Assembly: GCF_022201045.2 (NCBI RefSeq)
Contig: NC_068561.1
Span: 18,292,501-18,356,500 of the forward strand
DNA: 64,000 nt
Direction of reading: 5' to 3'
Source: Citrus sinensis
Lineage: Eukaryota; Streptophyta; Magnoliopsida; Sapindales; Rutaceae
Shown here: in pieces, positions 22,014-34,379 of the stretch
Layout of the letters: each line of letters starts with the position of its first letter
Numbering within the stretch: the first letter of the stretch is position 1
Notes under the pieces: model-generated
Told to the model about the DNA's origin: nothing
The model's database searches: none
Seen by the model: the letters and a program-made list of their open reading frames with translations, nothing else
Translations under genes and position numbers: made by a program

Positions 22014-22118
22014 TGTTTTCTCTTCCTCCGCCAACTGCTGCAACTTTCTTTGATTCTTTCTGTGTGTTTCTCTTTATGGAGAAATTGGGTTTCCAAAACG
22101 ATGGGTAATATTGTCGAT

Positions 22119-22126
22119 ATTATATA
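22119..22126 (-). promoter_or_regulatory. TATA box of LEA_2 copy 2
   Basis: Minus strand TATATAAT about 105 bases upstream of the ATG at 22013, a normal distance for a plant promoter with a short leader. Confidence 0.5.
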
Positions 22127-25100
22127 GTTGTTTTTCGCTAATATTTTATTTATGATTACTGAGTCACGTTGAAATTATTTCAAAGTATTTTATTACTCAT
22201 AGTCATTTGTTGACCAAAGAGTTTGGGGTACTGTTAAGCGTCTATTCTATTCACTATTATTGTTACTTTTACTACCACTTACTTTTTTTTTAATTAAATT
22301 ATTTATCTATCATCAATATTCAAAATAAAAACCTACTTCTAAATATTAAAAAAAATATATGCAGACTAAATTTACGAGATATTTTGTTTAAAAAAATAAA
22401 AATCTCTATACATGAGATTAGGTTTAAAGTGTTCTATTAAGATTATTTTCTTATCTGAACACTCCTTATCTTGTACAGATTTTGTGTCATCTATCTTTTA
22501 GTGTTAGTGTATGATTATGATTTAGGTTTTTTTTTTAATTTATTAACCACCAATCACATTAATAGAATTTACTTAAAATAATATCAGATCAGGAGATGAT
22601 CATGATCCCTTAGCTCTACAGCCAAGGCCGTAGCAAGATAAGCAATTAATTAGTAATTAATACGAATTAATTAACGGAATAAATTTATAATTAAGCATCC
22701 ACCGGGCTTCAGATGCGCCTGAAGTAATGGAATGCATTATCTCTAAAACAGCAGTGATTTGTTGGCATGAGAGGGAGGACGGCCCCGGAGCTTGCGTGCG
22801 AGTTCTTGAAAGGAAATAATGATAAATATCTTTTTCACTCGATTTTATACTTAAAAGCGTCCAGATTCTATTGGATAAAAGAGAATCGATTATTGATCTA
22901 ATTCGTAATGCTGAAATAATTTATATAATTATAGATATTTATATTCCCTTTCGTAGTTGGCGGGTCTTCATCGAATTCTTGAGTGATTTGATTCAGCATT
23001 GGCAGACTAAGGGAACTGTCGCGTTCAAACGTAAATATGGAAATTAAACCAAAGTTAATTAAATAAGTGTGTTTGAGAAATAAACGAGTACCTGAGAAGA
23101 AACAACACGGCCTTTACGCTTTCCATTTAGAATCTTCTTTGAGTGACAATGCAACAGAGGGCAAGACTGGCATTCAGTCAATGAATGAAAATAAAATAAT
23201 TTCTCGCAAAAACAGTCACAAATTTTGAAAAGAGAGGAACCACGCGGTGTACATTTGTCTATAATAATTTGCAAATTATTTATATAAAAAAATAAAAATC
23301 CGCAAATTTGAAAAGATAGCAACCACGGAGTTTGAATGATAGAATTATTAAAGATATAAAAGAATTTAAAAAAAATTAATGAAATCTTAGAAAATTATAT
23401 ATAGTTGCTCTTTTAACTCAAAATTATAAAAGTTAAAAGTTATTTGCATAAAAATTAAGAAAAAAAATTTAAATGAGTTGATAGGATTTCTTTATTTTTA
23501 TTTTTAACTTTAAAAATTTTAAAAGATAAGGATAGGTAGGTTAAACTCTAACTAATTTGTTAGCCTTCATCATTTTATGTCCTTCATGATTTGAAAACTA
23601 CTCAGTCAAGTCTTTATAGACTATCTAACCATAAATATCTTTTAATAAAAATTGTTATAGATTAAATGAAGGAATGTAAAATTATTTTTGATTTTTGAGT
23701 AATTATAGAATCTTAAAAGTTTTATTCTAAATAATGTGGCATATGAGGTATTATTTAATGACTCGTCGAGAATTATTTATAAAATTTAAGTGAATTAATT
23801 ATAATTATCTGATCATTCAAAATAATAAACGATGCCTCATTTAAAATGAATTTTTGAGATAAATATTTACTACGCTTAATTTTAAAATGAAAATTTTAAG
23901 TTATAATATATGTGCATAAACAAACTCATTTTCCTTTCATTTAGAGCAGATTGTTTTGACTTTGTCAAGGACATTATTAAGCATTAAATGAGAAATCCAT
24001 TCTCACGGATATAGAGGGCACATACATCCGCCCACGGCCCACCCTCATTAAAATTTGGAAAGTCTTTTGGGAAGTCAAAACTCTGTGGGCTTAAAACCCA
24101 AACTCTCAACGTAGTTAGGTGACGTGGCATGTGGGCTACCACTCAAGGCCCGGTGGCCTACACTCATTTATACTAAATTCAGCCCCCCGCTTTAAAGGGG
24201 AAAAACATGAAAATAAAGAAATTATTTTCTTTTGAAAGTTAAAAAATCATTAATTCATTATAATTTATAAAGGTCAAAGAATGGTTGCCCTCGCCTGACC
24301 TTCTAGAACCCGGGGACCGGGTTTGCCGCCGAGTCTTGGCCCAGCGGGATAAATCTTCTGTCTCTTACGTTGTTTTGTTTAATTGTTTTGTTTTTGTTTT
24401 TTCACCAACACACACGTGATTTTTTGAAATTTCATCGCATCACGCGTCGAAATTTGAAAGATGCTGATGCAGGGCAAGAAAATGATGAAATTCTATTTAG
24501 ATATTATAGTTGCATTTGTTTGCTTATTTAAAGATTTATTATAAGTTATATCTTATTTGAGTTGTATTCTTAATTTAAGTATGAGTCTTATTAAAATTAA
24601 GTTTTCTAATTAAATTAAGATAAATTGTAGTCAATATAATAAAAGTGTATTTTTAGCTTTTAAAAGTAAATCTTGATTATTTGTTATTGATTTATTTTTT
24701 AAAATAAACTTTATATTTGAATTTAATAACATTTTTATTTTTCGAAACTTTATATAAATTTTTGAATTTAGTTAATTATCAGCACTTTGTGGAACTAATA
24801 AGTCTTAACCCCCTAAATTTAGTGGTTTTTTTTCAAATCAATGTGATTTACACCATTCATTTATTTCAGTATTCTCTATAATCAATGGAATATTTGAATA
24901 TTAAACTAACTTATAGGCTTAAAATATTTTTTTGAATCAACGTGAATTTAAATCGTTCGCTTATTCTAGTATTTTTTAAAATCAACGAAATTTTATAACA
25001 TTAAACTTTCACTGCATTAGATATGATCTCGTTTTCCACCAAAATCAAGGGACAATTGTATTTTGTTTGAGTTGTGTTAGATTTTTTTAATTGAGTATAG

Positions 25101-25317
25101 GTTAATTTTAATTATTTTTCATGAAATGACAATCTTAACAATATCTCTGAATCATTATGAGTGTCAACTTATTTTTATTTTTCTTAAAAAAAATATCATA
25201 AACGTGCCTCTATTTTTCTCTTATCCTTTGAAAAAAAAATGGGGATAAATTGAAATAATCTAAAATTAATCCATCAGAGTAATATAAGTATCATTCAACA
25301 TGTAATGACATGATTTA
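22127..25317. other. AT-rich intergenic DNA
   Basis: No gene recognised. It holds a diverged tandem repeat of about 105 bases (24830-24907 and 24935-25012) and a more GC-rich patch near 24290-24350 that includes the heat-shock-like core TTCTAGAA at about 24301, with no gene nearby to attach it to. Confidence 0.5.
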
Positions 25318-25533
25318 GACACTGTTTGATATTGAGGTTGACCAATTGTTATAGCACTAAAGTATTTAGTAAATACTAATTATTTTTATTTAAAAATTAA
25401 TTTGATTTGATCTACTACTTTTATGACGAAAAATCTATAATATTTTTTTGACAAAATTATATTTATCATTCACTATCAACTTTTCTTTAATAATTATAAT
25501 TTTTTCTCCGCAAAGTATCTTAAAAGCTATATG
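25318..25533. mobile_element. Diverged MITE, same family as 13514-13785
   Basis: The left part (TGTTTGATATTGAGGTTG, then AGCACTAAAGTATTTAGTAAA) lines up with the left part of the element at 13514 (CGTTTGGGATTGAAGTTG, then ACACTAAAATGTTTAGTAAA). The right end is degraded. Boundaries are approximate. Confidence 0.4.
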
Positions 25534-25892
25534 GCCTTACTTGCTCGTTTAGAATTTATTAAACTCAATTAATATGAACATCACTCATTAACATGCTTAA
25601 CACCATTTATATTTTTGAACAATAGACCATACGTATTTTTATGAAAATAGACATGAGTTTGCTGGGTTTAGATGTATTTTTTGTTAAATTATAAATGTAT
25701 CCTCAATTTTTATAAAAGAAAGTTTAAAAAGTCTAAAATGTCATTCTGATTGACATGTTTAACATGTTTCGATGACACAATACTTTGTTTAATAATCACG
25801 TCGTATAAATAGATTGAAAAGTCCAAGTCAAAGAATTGAAACTTGAATTCAATACCATTATTAAGAGGTAACACAAATACAGTTTGTTTAAT

Positions 25893-26112
25893 TTTATTTA
25901 TTTTTTGTTTTGACCAGGTATCTTGGGGAGGACCCCAACTGTAAAAGGCACCTTTAAGCCCGTACCACAATTTAGACTAGAAATCACCGCTCGAACCGAG
26001 AGGCACAGGTTCTCCCATCAAAGACGACTTCCATGCGACTCGAACTGGAGAGCAAATCCAGTCAAGCCACTTAAGGGGACTCTATTGCCAGTGGAACCAA
26101 CACTTTATTAGT
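25893..26112 (-). mobile_element. tRNA-derived SINE, copy 1
   Basis: Flanked by a perfect 13-bp target-site duplication CAGTTTGTTTAAT (25880-25892 and 26113-26125). Read on the minus strand it starts with a pol III promoter: box-A-like TTGGTTCCACTGG, then box-B-like CAGTTCGAGTCG about 40 bases on, followed by a tRNA-unrelated body and an A-rich tail (at the left end here). A second copy is at 58741-58956. No coding content. Confidence 0.82.
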
Positions 26113-26125
26113 CAGTTTGTTTAAT

Positions 26126-26828
26126 AATTGTGTCAGTTTTTTACCAACTCGAACCAATTTTTTTAAGATACATTTTATATTACTCCCTCATAATTTGATT
26201 ATATTGAAATTATTTCTTTATTTAATAATCACGTCATATAAATAATTTTTCTTTAGTTTTATTTTAAAAGGTTTCTTTATTTTTTTAAAAAATTTCATTT
26301 ATCTCCTATATTTATTAAGAATAAAAAATTATTTTTAAAAATATTTAAAAATAATCAATGTAATCTAAAATTAACCTTTTTTTTATTTTAAACAAATTCG
26401 CTAGTCGTGTACAAAATTGTCGTCGTCATCAGGAGGACAGACGTAAGAAGTAAGAACCATCAATGGATGGTTATTTATTATTTTTATTTTTGCAACAAGG
26501 ACTTCGATGAACTTTTTGCATTTTAAGTCAAAGTGTACGTATTTTTTATTACTTTTGTATGAAGAATTTCACGTAGGCAAACAATAGATCGATACGGTAA
26601 AGGTAAACCATTAGGAAAATAATTACAATAATAACGATAATAAATTAGGAGTTAGAGCGAAGACGAAAATGGAAGTGGCAAGTGGCAACGGAAGTCGCAG
26701 GAAGCAGTATATCCGTTCACATGAGAAATAGTTAGGTGCGCGGCGCAAGCAATAAAAGCAGCGATTGCTAATTGCGAGTCTGTGAATTATTAATCAAATA
26801 AAAAAGAAATCAAAGTGACAGACACTGC
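26126..26828. other. Promoter region of the MED33-like gene
   Basis: AT-rich upstream DNA. No transposon ends recognised. The last ~200 bases are likely promoter and 5' UTR. Confidence 0.45.
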
Positions 26829-29800
26829 ATGGCAAATCAATCGAAAGAAATGATGGAGGAAGAGTCGTGCTTGTTGAGCGCCGCTGCGTTCGAAGAGAGG
26901 GTTATAGAGACAGCGAAGCGATGCCAGCAGCGCCACGACAGCCCCGTGATGTGGGCAGTAGAGATGACCAGATGCTTAAAATCGGGCTCAGGCTCCGTCG
27001 TTGAATTAGGAGAAGTGTTGGTTTCTTATCTCTGCTTCCAAAACAATCACCCTTCCCTTTGGAAGTTTCTAGATTACGCTTTAACGTCCAATCTCTTGTC
27101 GCCCATTCATATTCTCTCGCTTCTCACTTCACGTGTAATTCCTCACCGTCGATCTCAGCCTCAGGCCTTTCGGCTTTATCTCGAACTCCTCTCTCGTTAC
27201 GCTCTTAATTTTCACGCCGTTGCCTCCGAGGACTGTAATGTCAAGTGAGTTGATTTTTTTATCTTCTCTTTTTTTTTTTAATTTTAATTTGAAGTTTTGC
27301 TTGCGGACTAGTGTTTGATGAAATGACAATTGCAGGATAATAGAATCTGTTGACGCTTGTCTTCAGCTTTCTCGGACTTACAATGTGCGTGTTGTGGAGT
27401 TTGGGCATGCGTTAGTTTTGTCCTTTTTCGATCTTGTTGTTCGTTTGATTGATAGCTTGTTCGAGGATATGGGACTGCAAGTGGGGTCTTTAGATCAACA
27501 GAGTATGGAAATTGACTCTATTGGGAATTTTAGTGTGGGAAATAACGAACATTTTGAGCAGATTAGGAGAAAGAATTCTCTTTTGGTCATTGAGGTGTTG
27601 AATAAACTGATGGATAGCAGTAAGGCTATGGTTCTAATTCGCCTCATTCACTTCAACATGTATGTGCAGCACACCATTATCTTCCTTTAACTTGCCTTTA
27701 GTTTTGCCGCTCTTGAGTATGTTTTCAGAATTGAATCATGAAATTGGGTCGTCATGTTATAGCCTTAAATAATGTAGTAGGTATCTGTGCCAGGCATCAA
27801 TCAATTTTATGATTATGTTTCTTTGCTTCTCAATTATGCACTTTGCATTCTATTGGTAAATAACGTAAAGAGACCTGACAGTGTGCTTTATTCAAGTTCC
27901 TCAATCAATGCTACCTCTGGTTTTTAAATCATCAATTTTGGTAGTCTTGGAATCCCTTAATCATTTATATATTTAATTTATCCCCTTGGCGAGCAGTCTG
28001 CAACGGAGCTGAAATTTGAGTTCTAGAACAGTAGAAGAGATATGTATAGTTTTCTGTTGTTGTATATGATCAATCCATACTTGGCTCAAGTGGGCATGTG
28101 AAGACATTTATCATTTTTTTGCCAACTTTTATATGATCAATCCATACTTGCTGTAATTCCATGATACATAGCATGTGCTTTGTTCCTAGATTTGTTTGAA
28201 AAAAGGTTGATCTTTCTGCTGCAGTTCTTAGGAGCTTTTTTTTAAAAAATAATTCTTATGGGAAATCTATCATGAAGTGTTTGTTGATCATTGTAGTAGT
28301 TAGATTGACTTGTTTTTTTTTTTTTGAAAAAAGGGAAAACTTCTTGTGATGGTGTTGTAACTTCAATTGCCTATTATTACTGGCAATTCCCTTGGCGTTG
28401 GTACCTTGTTCTCAACTTATCTTTCCCAGAAGTATTGGATACATAAATCTGCTGGCTTCCACAAATGTGATCTGTATTGTCTTCTCTTTCTTAGTTGCTT
28501 CTGTTTTTGTAGGCCTGAAAGTTTCAATGGACTTCTGCAGAGGCTACAGTTTCTGGAAGCCAACAAGTTGGAATCCTCAAAACTGAAAACGGTCAGCCAG
28601 CTTTTGGCTAGGTTGTGTGATAACGTCCGAAATGTTCCCAGTTATGACTATAAGTTAAATAAGCACAGGTTCATTGGAATGCTGATTGATACTAAATCTT
28701 TGAGGCCGATGCGTAGCTGTAATTCTGAATCCAGTTGGTCTTCTTGTTGGCTTAGCTTTGATATTTTTATGGAGAATTCAATGGATGGGAAACAACTTCC
28801 AGTCACATCAGCCATCATTGTGCTTACACGTAAATCCATATGAATAGAATATCTTATAGTCGTATTCTTTTTGCTATCCTGTCTTGTTTCTGCAGTATGC
28901 ATATCTAGTTTTTTGCATTTTTCAGAAATGAGGTCTGATTTAAAGCTGCAGGAAATGATAATGTCATAATGTTGGTGTCATGACTGCAGGAATTATTACT
29001 ACACTCCGAGTACTTAACCGGGCAAGCTGGCAAGAAACTTTTCTCGCGCTTTGGCTTTCCGCTCTTCGACTTGTGCAGAGAGTTGTGTCTAACCTAATAA
29101 CTTTTCATTGTTGGACAAAAGTTATAATGTTGGTGACATTTGCTTATGCTTCTTGCTTCACTGCAGGAACGTGATCCTCCTGAAGGCCCTCTTCCACATC
29201 TTGAGGCCCGCCTTGGAATCCTTTTGTCGATTGTTCCCTTGGCAATTGCTAATGTTTTGGCTGAACAGGCCAACATTCAACTGTCTACACTCCAGGGGTC
29301 TAAGACGTCTGGGTCTATAGAGACTGGATGTGGACATGGAATGGAAGAGAAAAGTCTTGCTTCAAAGAAAGAGGGATTAGTTTCCTCTCTACAGGCACTT
29401 GGAAATTTTTCTGCACTCTTATGCCCTCCAGCATCAGTTGCTTGTGAAGCTAATAATGCTGCTGCAAAAGCAGCAAGCTTCATATCCGTTTCTAAGAATA
29501 TGAAGGATGGTATATGCAGTGGCAGTCCTAGTGAAACATTACTAAATTCAGGTAATATAGAAATCAGAAGTGTGTGTTTCTAACTCTTACTATTCTTACA
29601 TATTAGGATCAATACAAAATGTGTGGTATTTTTTATTTTCCTTTGCCCATGAAAAATGTCCTATGCTTGATGTAATAATATTCTAGCATTGATTTATTAT
29701 CTTTAGGTGGCAACATGAGGCACCTCATTGTGGAAGCTTGCATTGCAAGAAATTTAATTGACACATCAGCATATTATTGGCCTGGTTATGTGTCCGCATC

Positions 29801-32800
29801 AGTTATCGCAGTAAATGAGTTTTCACCAGTTCAAAAATCTCCTTGGTCCATGTTTATGGAAGGAGCTCCGTTAAATGGTTCTTTAGTAAATTTGCTTTTT
29901 AGTACTCCTGCTTCAAGGTGCGACAAATATTTCCTGTTTAATTCCAGTATTAATTCCTTTAAATAAAATTCCAGTATTAGCAGATTTTTTGATTAGTTTT
30001 CCTTCATTTCTCCTGTATTTAAGTTTAGCGGAGATAGAGAAGTTATATCACATTGCATTAACTGGATCAGCAGAGGAGAGATCAGCAGCTGCAAAAATTC
30101 TTTGTGGTGCATCCCTTGCTCGTGGATGGAATATTCAGGTATCACATTTATGCAGCGATATTGACGATTTCAAGATAGTTGCCTCGAATCCTTTCTTGTG
30201 TGTGTTCTCATTTATTTAATTCTTTTTCTCACCTTTTCTTATGTTTCTTTTCCAGGAACATGTGGTGCGCTTTGTGGTCAAGCTTCTTTCTCCTCCTATT
30301 CCCCCTGGTTATACTGGTCCAAGGAGTCACTTGGTTGATCATATGCCCATGCTAACTGCTATCTTTTTTGGAGCATCCTCAGTTGATACTGTTCATATAC
30401 TTTCTTTGCATGGCTTAGTAAGTGAAGTCAAGTATTGCATTGGTTTTGATGGACAATTCAATATGTCTTTGAATTTATATATGGTCAAATCAATTTCATA
30501 TTTCATGCATCCTTATTCATCATCAGCAAACATTTTTCACTATCATTATCACGTAATCCTCAGGTTTGACATGTTTTGTTGCTTGTGTTAAAAATTTCAA
30601 ATACAAGGAAGTGATTTGGTGTAAAGCTAAGTTGTGATTGTTTTTTCCCCTGTAACCATTAAAGCATACAGCACTCTTTTTTACTTAGTTTTACCCTGAT
30701 TGGAGAGAATGCATGGTCACATTTTGATCTAATGATCTGTTTAATATTTTTATTATGTGTCTTTAACTGTAGATATTCAAGCTGGTTGATATGGTGTGCA
30801 AGAGGCAAGAGGCTTGAATATGTATTTATCCAAATTTATCAGTATATGAAATGAGATATGTAGAATGATTGGATTAGCAATAATACTATCACCTGACTCA
30901 AACACTTGAACTTATAGGTAATGGTCTGAGACTAATATAAAAGCTCTATCTTATTTTTTATGTTTGAATTGAAAATTTTGATCAAATTATCAAGTCATTG
31001 ATTCTAACTAAAACTTATGTGTTGGGGCTGGGGGAACCAAAGAACACTTTTTTCAATAAACTATTACCTGATGCAATATCCCGTAGGAGCATAGTTAGTG
31101 AAAGACAGCGAGAAGAAGATGAACTAAATAACTTAAAATATTCTGCCTATTTTTCGTATTGCAGGCTGAAGTTGTATTCCAAATATTACATTTTCTAAGT
31201 TTGAAAAAGGAAGCTCTTCTAGTCTTCACAATCAGCCTTTCTATAATTTGATTAGGATTAATAGAATTTGCAGTCTTGATAACTGGTAAGCCTGCACAGT
31301 TGTGATCTCTCAATTGAGTCAAAATTTCCTTTTGGAGGTTGCCTATGTTTTCAGGTTCAGTTATATTGATGTGACTGATTACTTGGATCTTCTATTTATG
31401 CAGGATGCCAGGAATTCTGTAATTGAGAGTTTTATATCTGAAATCTAACATTTGTAGAATTTTTTTTTTTTTAATGGAATCATGAGCTGTGTTATGGATT
31501 TTTTATTGATTGTCATTGTTCCATTTATTATAGCTCAAAAGATCTTGTTAGGTGAAATATGCAATTTGCTGAATATGTTTAGGTTAATTAATGTGGGGGT
31601 TTATTCAAACATTTGAACTCCTAGTGTTGAATATCTACTTGATCCGGATCTATTGGATTTTATTTTATTTTTCCACCCATTGACCTTAGCTATGGTTTTT
31701 GCTTGACAATTATTTTCTCATCAAGCAACGATATAGCTAAAAACTATCTTGTACAAACTGACGTGGTATCACTTGAGTGATTGAATGAAGACATCACTTG
31801 AGCCACGTGATTTGTTTTTATTATTTTGTATTTCCATTCAACTTATTACATAATGCCACATCAGTTTGTCCAAAAATAGTTTGTAGCTTTAACATTACTC
31901 TTTTTCATCTGGTTGTTCCAGATTGAGGTCCATATACTTTCTGATAAATTGCTGCTCCTGCAGGTCCCCGATGTTGTGGCATCATTAATGCCACTTTGTG
32001 AGGTCTTTGGATCACTTGTACCTACATCAAGTAGCAAATCAAGTACAGGTGATGAGCCCTCGGTCTACATGGTCTTTTCTTGTGCATTTCTTTTTCTTGT
32101 TCGTCTATGGAAATTCTATAGATCACCTCATGAGCTGTGCCTGAGTGGCGGAACACTGGCGGGTGAACTTACTCTAGAGTATCTTTTGTTACTGCATAAT
32201 AGTCACATCGCATCCCGTACTTCTGCTGCCCAGAGTGAAAGAAACAGTAACTTGGACCAGCTTGACACTGTGTCAGATGACCCTATATACATTGATCATT
32301 TTCCAAAACTACGTGCTTGGTACTGTCAAAACAAAACTTGCATTGCTTCAACGCTTTCTGGCCTTTGCAGTGGCAATCCTGTTCATCAAGTTGCTAATAA
32401 GATTTTGAGTATGATTTACTCGAAAATGACTAAAACTGGGGCATCGTCAAGTAATTCTTCAACACCACCTTCCGGCAGTGCATCTGAGTCCCCTGCATGT
32501 ATTGGAGAAGATGCTTACCAGAGACCTATGCTCCCTGCATGGGAGGTGCTGGAAGCCATCCCGTTTGTTCTCGAGGCAATTTTAAGTGCTTGTGCCTATG
32601 GAAGGCTTTCATCTCGGGACTTGATAACAGGTTTAGTGGCTTAACTTGTTTATGAGGCTCTTCTTTTTCTGCCTTCTTTCTCTATTTTCATGCTACATCA
32701 ATACTTTTCTTGTCCATATCCTGATGGTTTCTCATGTTATTTTTGGTCTGTTACTAGATAAATATGATATTACAGCTCAGGGAGTCGGGTGTAATTTTAT

Positions 32801-34379
32801 GTATATTTCAACTGCTTTAGATTACTGGTTACAAGCTCTTCAATGCTTGCAGGCCTGAGGGAGCTTGTGGACTTTTTGCCTGCCTCAATTGCCACAATCA
32901 TCAGTTATTTCTCTGCAGAAATTAGTCGTGGTATATGGAAAGCAGTCCCAATGAATGGAACAGATTGGCCTAGTCCAGCACCAATGCTTCCTTCAATTGA
33001 GTCTGAAATAAAAGAAATACTTGCTGCTGTAGGTGTTTCTGTTCCATGCTGTTCAGCTGGTATGTTTTGCAACTTTTCTGTGTATATGATGTATGTTATC
33101 CTCATAGGGAAGTTATACTGCCTCTTTACTTTGTTGGCTGCTGCTCTATAACTGGGCATAAAAAGGATCACTTTTATGTTTATTTTAATCAAAATTTAGC
33201 AAAGTAAAAGGTTACATTTCTATTATAGATTGTTCGGCTGCCTTTCTCTTGCTAAACAGCCAATGCTTTTGCACAAACCTTGTCGCAGGGACATCACCTT
33301 TAACTCTTCCACTTCCAGTTGCAGTTCTTGTCAGTTTAACCATTACTTTCAAACTCACTAAGAGCCTGGATTACATCCATGCTGTCATAGGGCCGGCCTT
33401 GGAGAACTGTGCTGCAGGCTGCTCTTGGCCTTGCATTCCAATAATTGGCTCTCTGTGGGCACAAAAGGTCCGTCGTTGGCATGACTTCATAGTTGTATCA
33501 TGTTCTCGTTCTGTTTTCTGGAAAAACCAAGAAGCAGTTTCCCAGCTCCTGAGAAGTTGCTTCACTTCATTCCTTGGATCCCTTCATGTGTCTTCTCTGT
33601 TGACCAATCAAAGCAGTGTAAATAACTTGCTGGGAAGCGATGTTGCAGCTCGTGCTGTTTGTCCTTCTCTAGCACCTGGATATCTTTACCTTCGCTCTTG
33701 CAGAACAATACACAACGTCCAACATGTGAATGATGTAATTGTAGGGCTTGTAGCAGAGTTTGCTCGGGAAGCAGCTGCGAAATGGGCAAGCTCAGATTTA
33801 CCCCGCTTGAAGTCTAGTCAAGCGTCACTGTCCCTTGCCACTTCCAAGGCAAGAGAGGTAGCTTCACTGGGAGCAAGCCTCTTGTGTGCCACTGCTGGAT
33901 TGCAGGTGGTCCAAGAACTCTACCGGGAAACTATACCAACCTGGTTACTATCATCCAGGGATGAAAAACTTGGCAAGGTGAGTGCTGTGGCCCATATTAT
34001 GGAAGGTTATGCAATGGCTTATATGTGGGTTCTATCTGGGGGATTGATATGGGGTTTTGAGGCCAAGATGCCATCATGGGCGGTCTCTAGGAGGAGATAT
34101 CTCATTGGGACTCACTTCGAGTATTTGTCGAGGGCATTGGAGGGGAACATAAAACTTGGCTGTGATCCTGCTACTTGGAGAGCTTATGTTTCCTGTCTAG
34201 TTGGGCTAGTAGTAAGCTCTGCTCCAGCATGGATTCAAGAAGTGAAGCCTGAGACTCTGAGGAAATTGGCAAGTGGATTGAGAGGATGGCATGAATGCGA
34301 GCTGGCACTCTCTCTTCTTGAAAGAGGAGGTATTGGATCCATACCATCTGTAATGGAACTCTTACATGTAATTAATTGA
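26829..34379 (+). CDS. MED33: Mediator complex subunit 33 (MED33A/B, REF4/RFR1-like)
   Basis: Eleven coding exons: 26829-27244, 27336-27659, 28513-28829, 28990-29081, 29167-29551, 29707-29917, 30024-30138, 30256-30417, 31964-32630, 32853-33059, 33289-34379. All junctions are GT-AG and the sum is 3987 bases, giving 1328 residues, close to the ~1310-1320 of Arabidopsis MED33 proteins. The product is a large helical HEAT-like protein without catalytic motifs. Blocks such as RDPPEGPLPHLEARL, EIEKLYHIALTGSAEE and the PPIPPG loop mark the family. MED33 is a plant Mediator tail subunit that joins RNA polymerase II to transcription factors; in Arabidopsis (REF4/RFR1) it represses phenylpropanoid genes. 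Intron 8 (30418-31963) is unusually long and holds a MITE-like fold-back. The A versus B paralogue cannot be decided here. Confidence 0.92.
31733..31893. mobile_element. Fold-back MITE-like element in MED33 intron 8
   Basis: Inverted arms of about 37 bases: left AGCTAAAAACTATCTTGTAC..., right (reverse complement) AGCTACAAACTATTTTTGGAC..., both leading into CAAACTGAYGTGGYA. The centre is short and non-coding. No clear target-site duplication was found. Confidence 0.5.

Noticed and set aside
24301-24308. Heat-shock-like TTCTAGAA in intergenic DNA
   Set aside because: One short palindrome with no gene start nearby; expected by chance.
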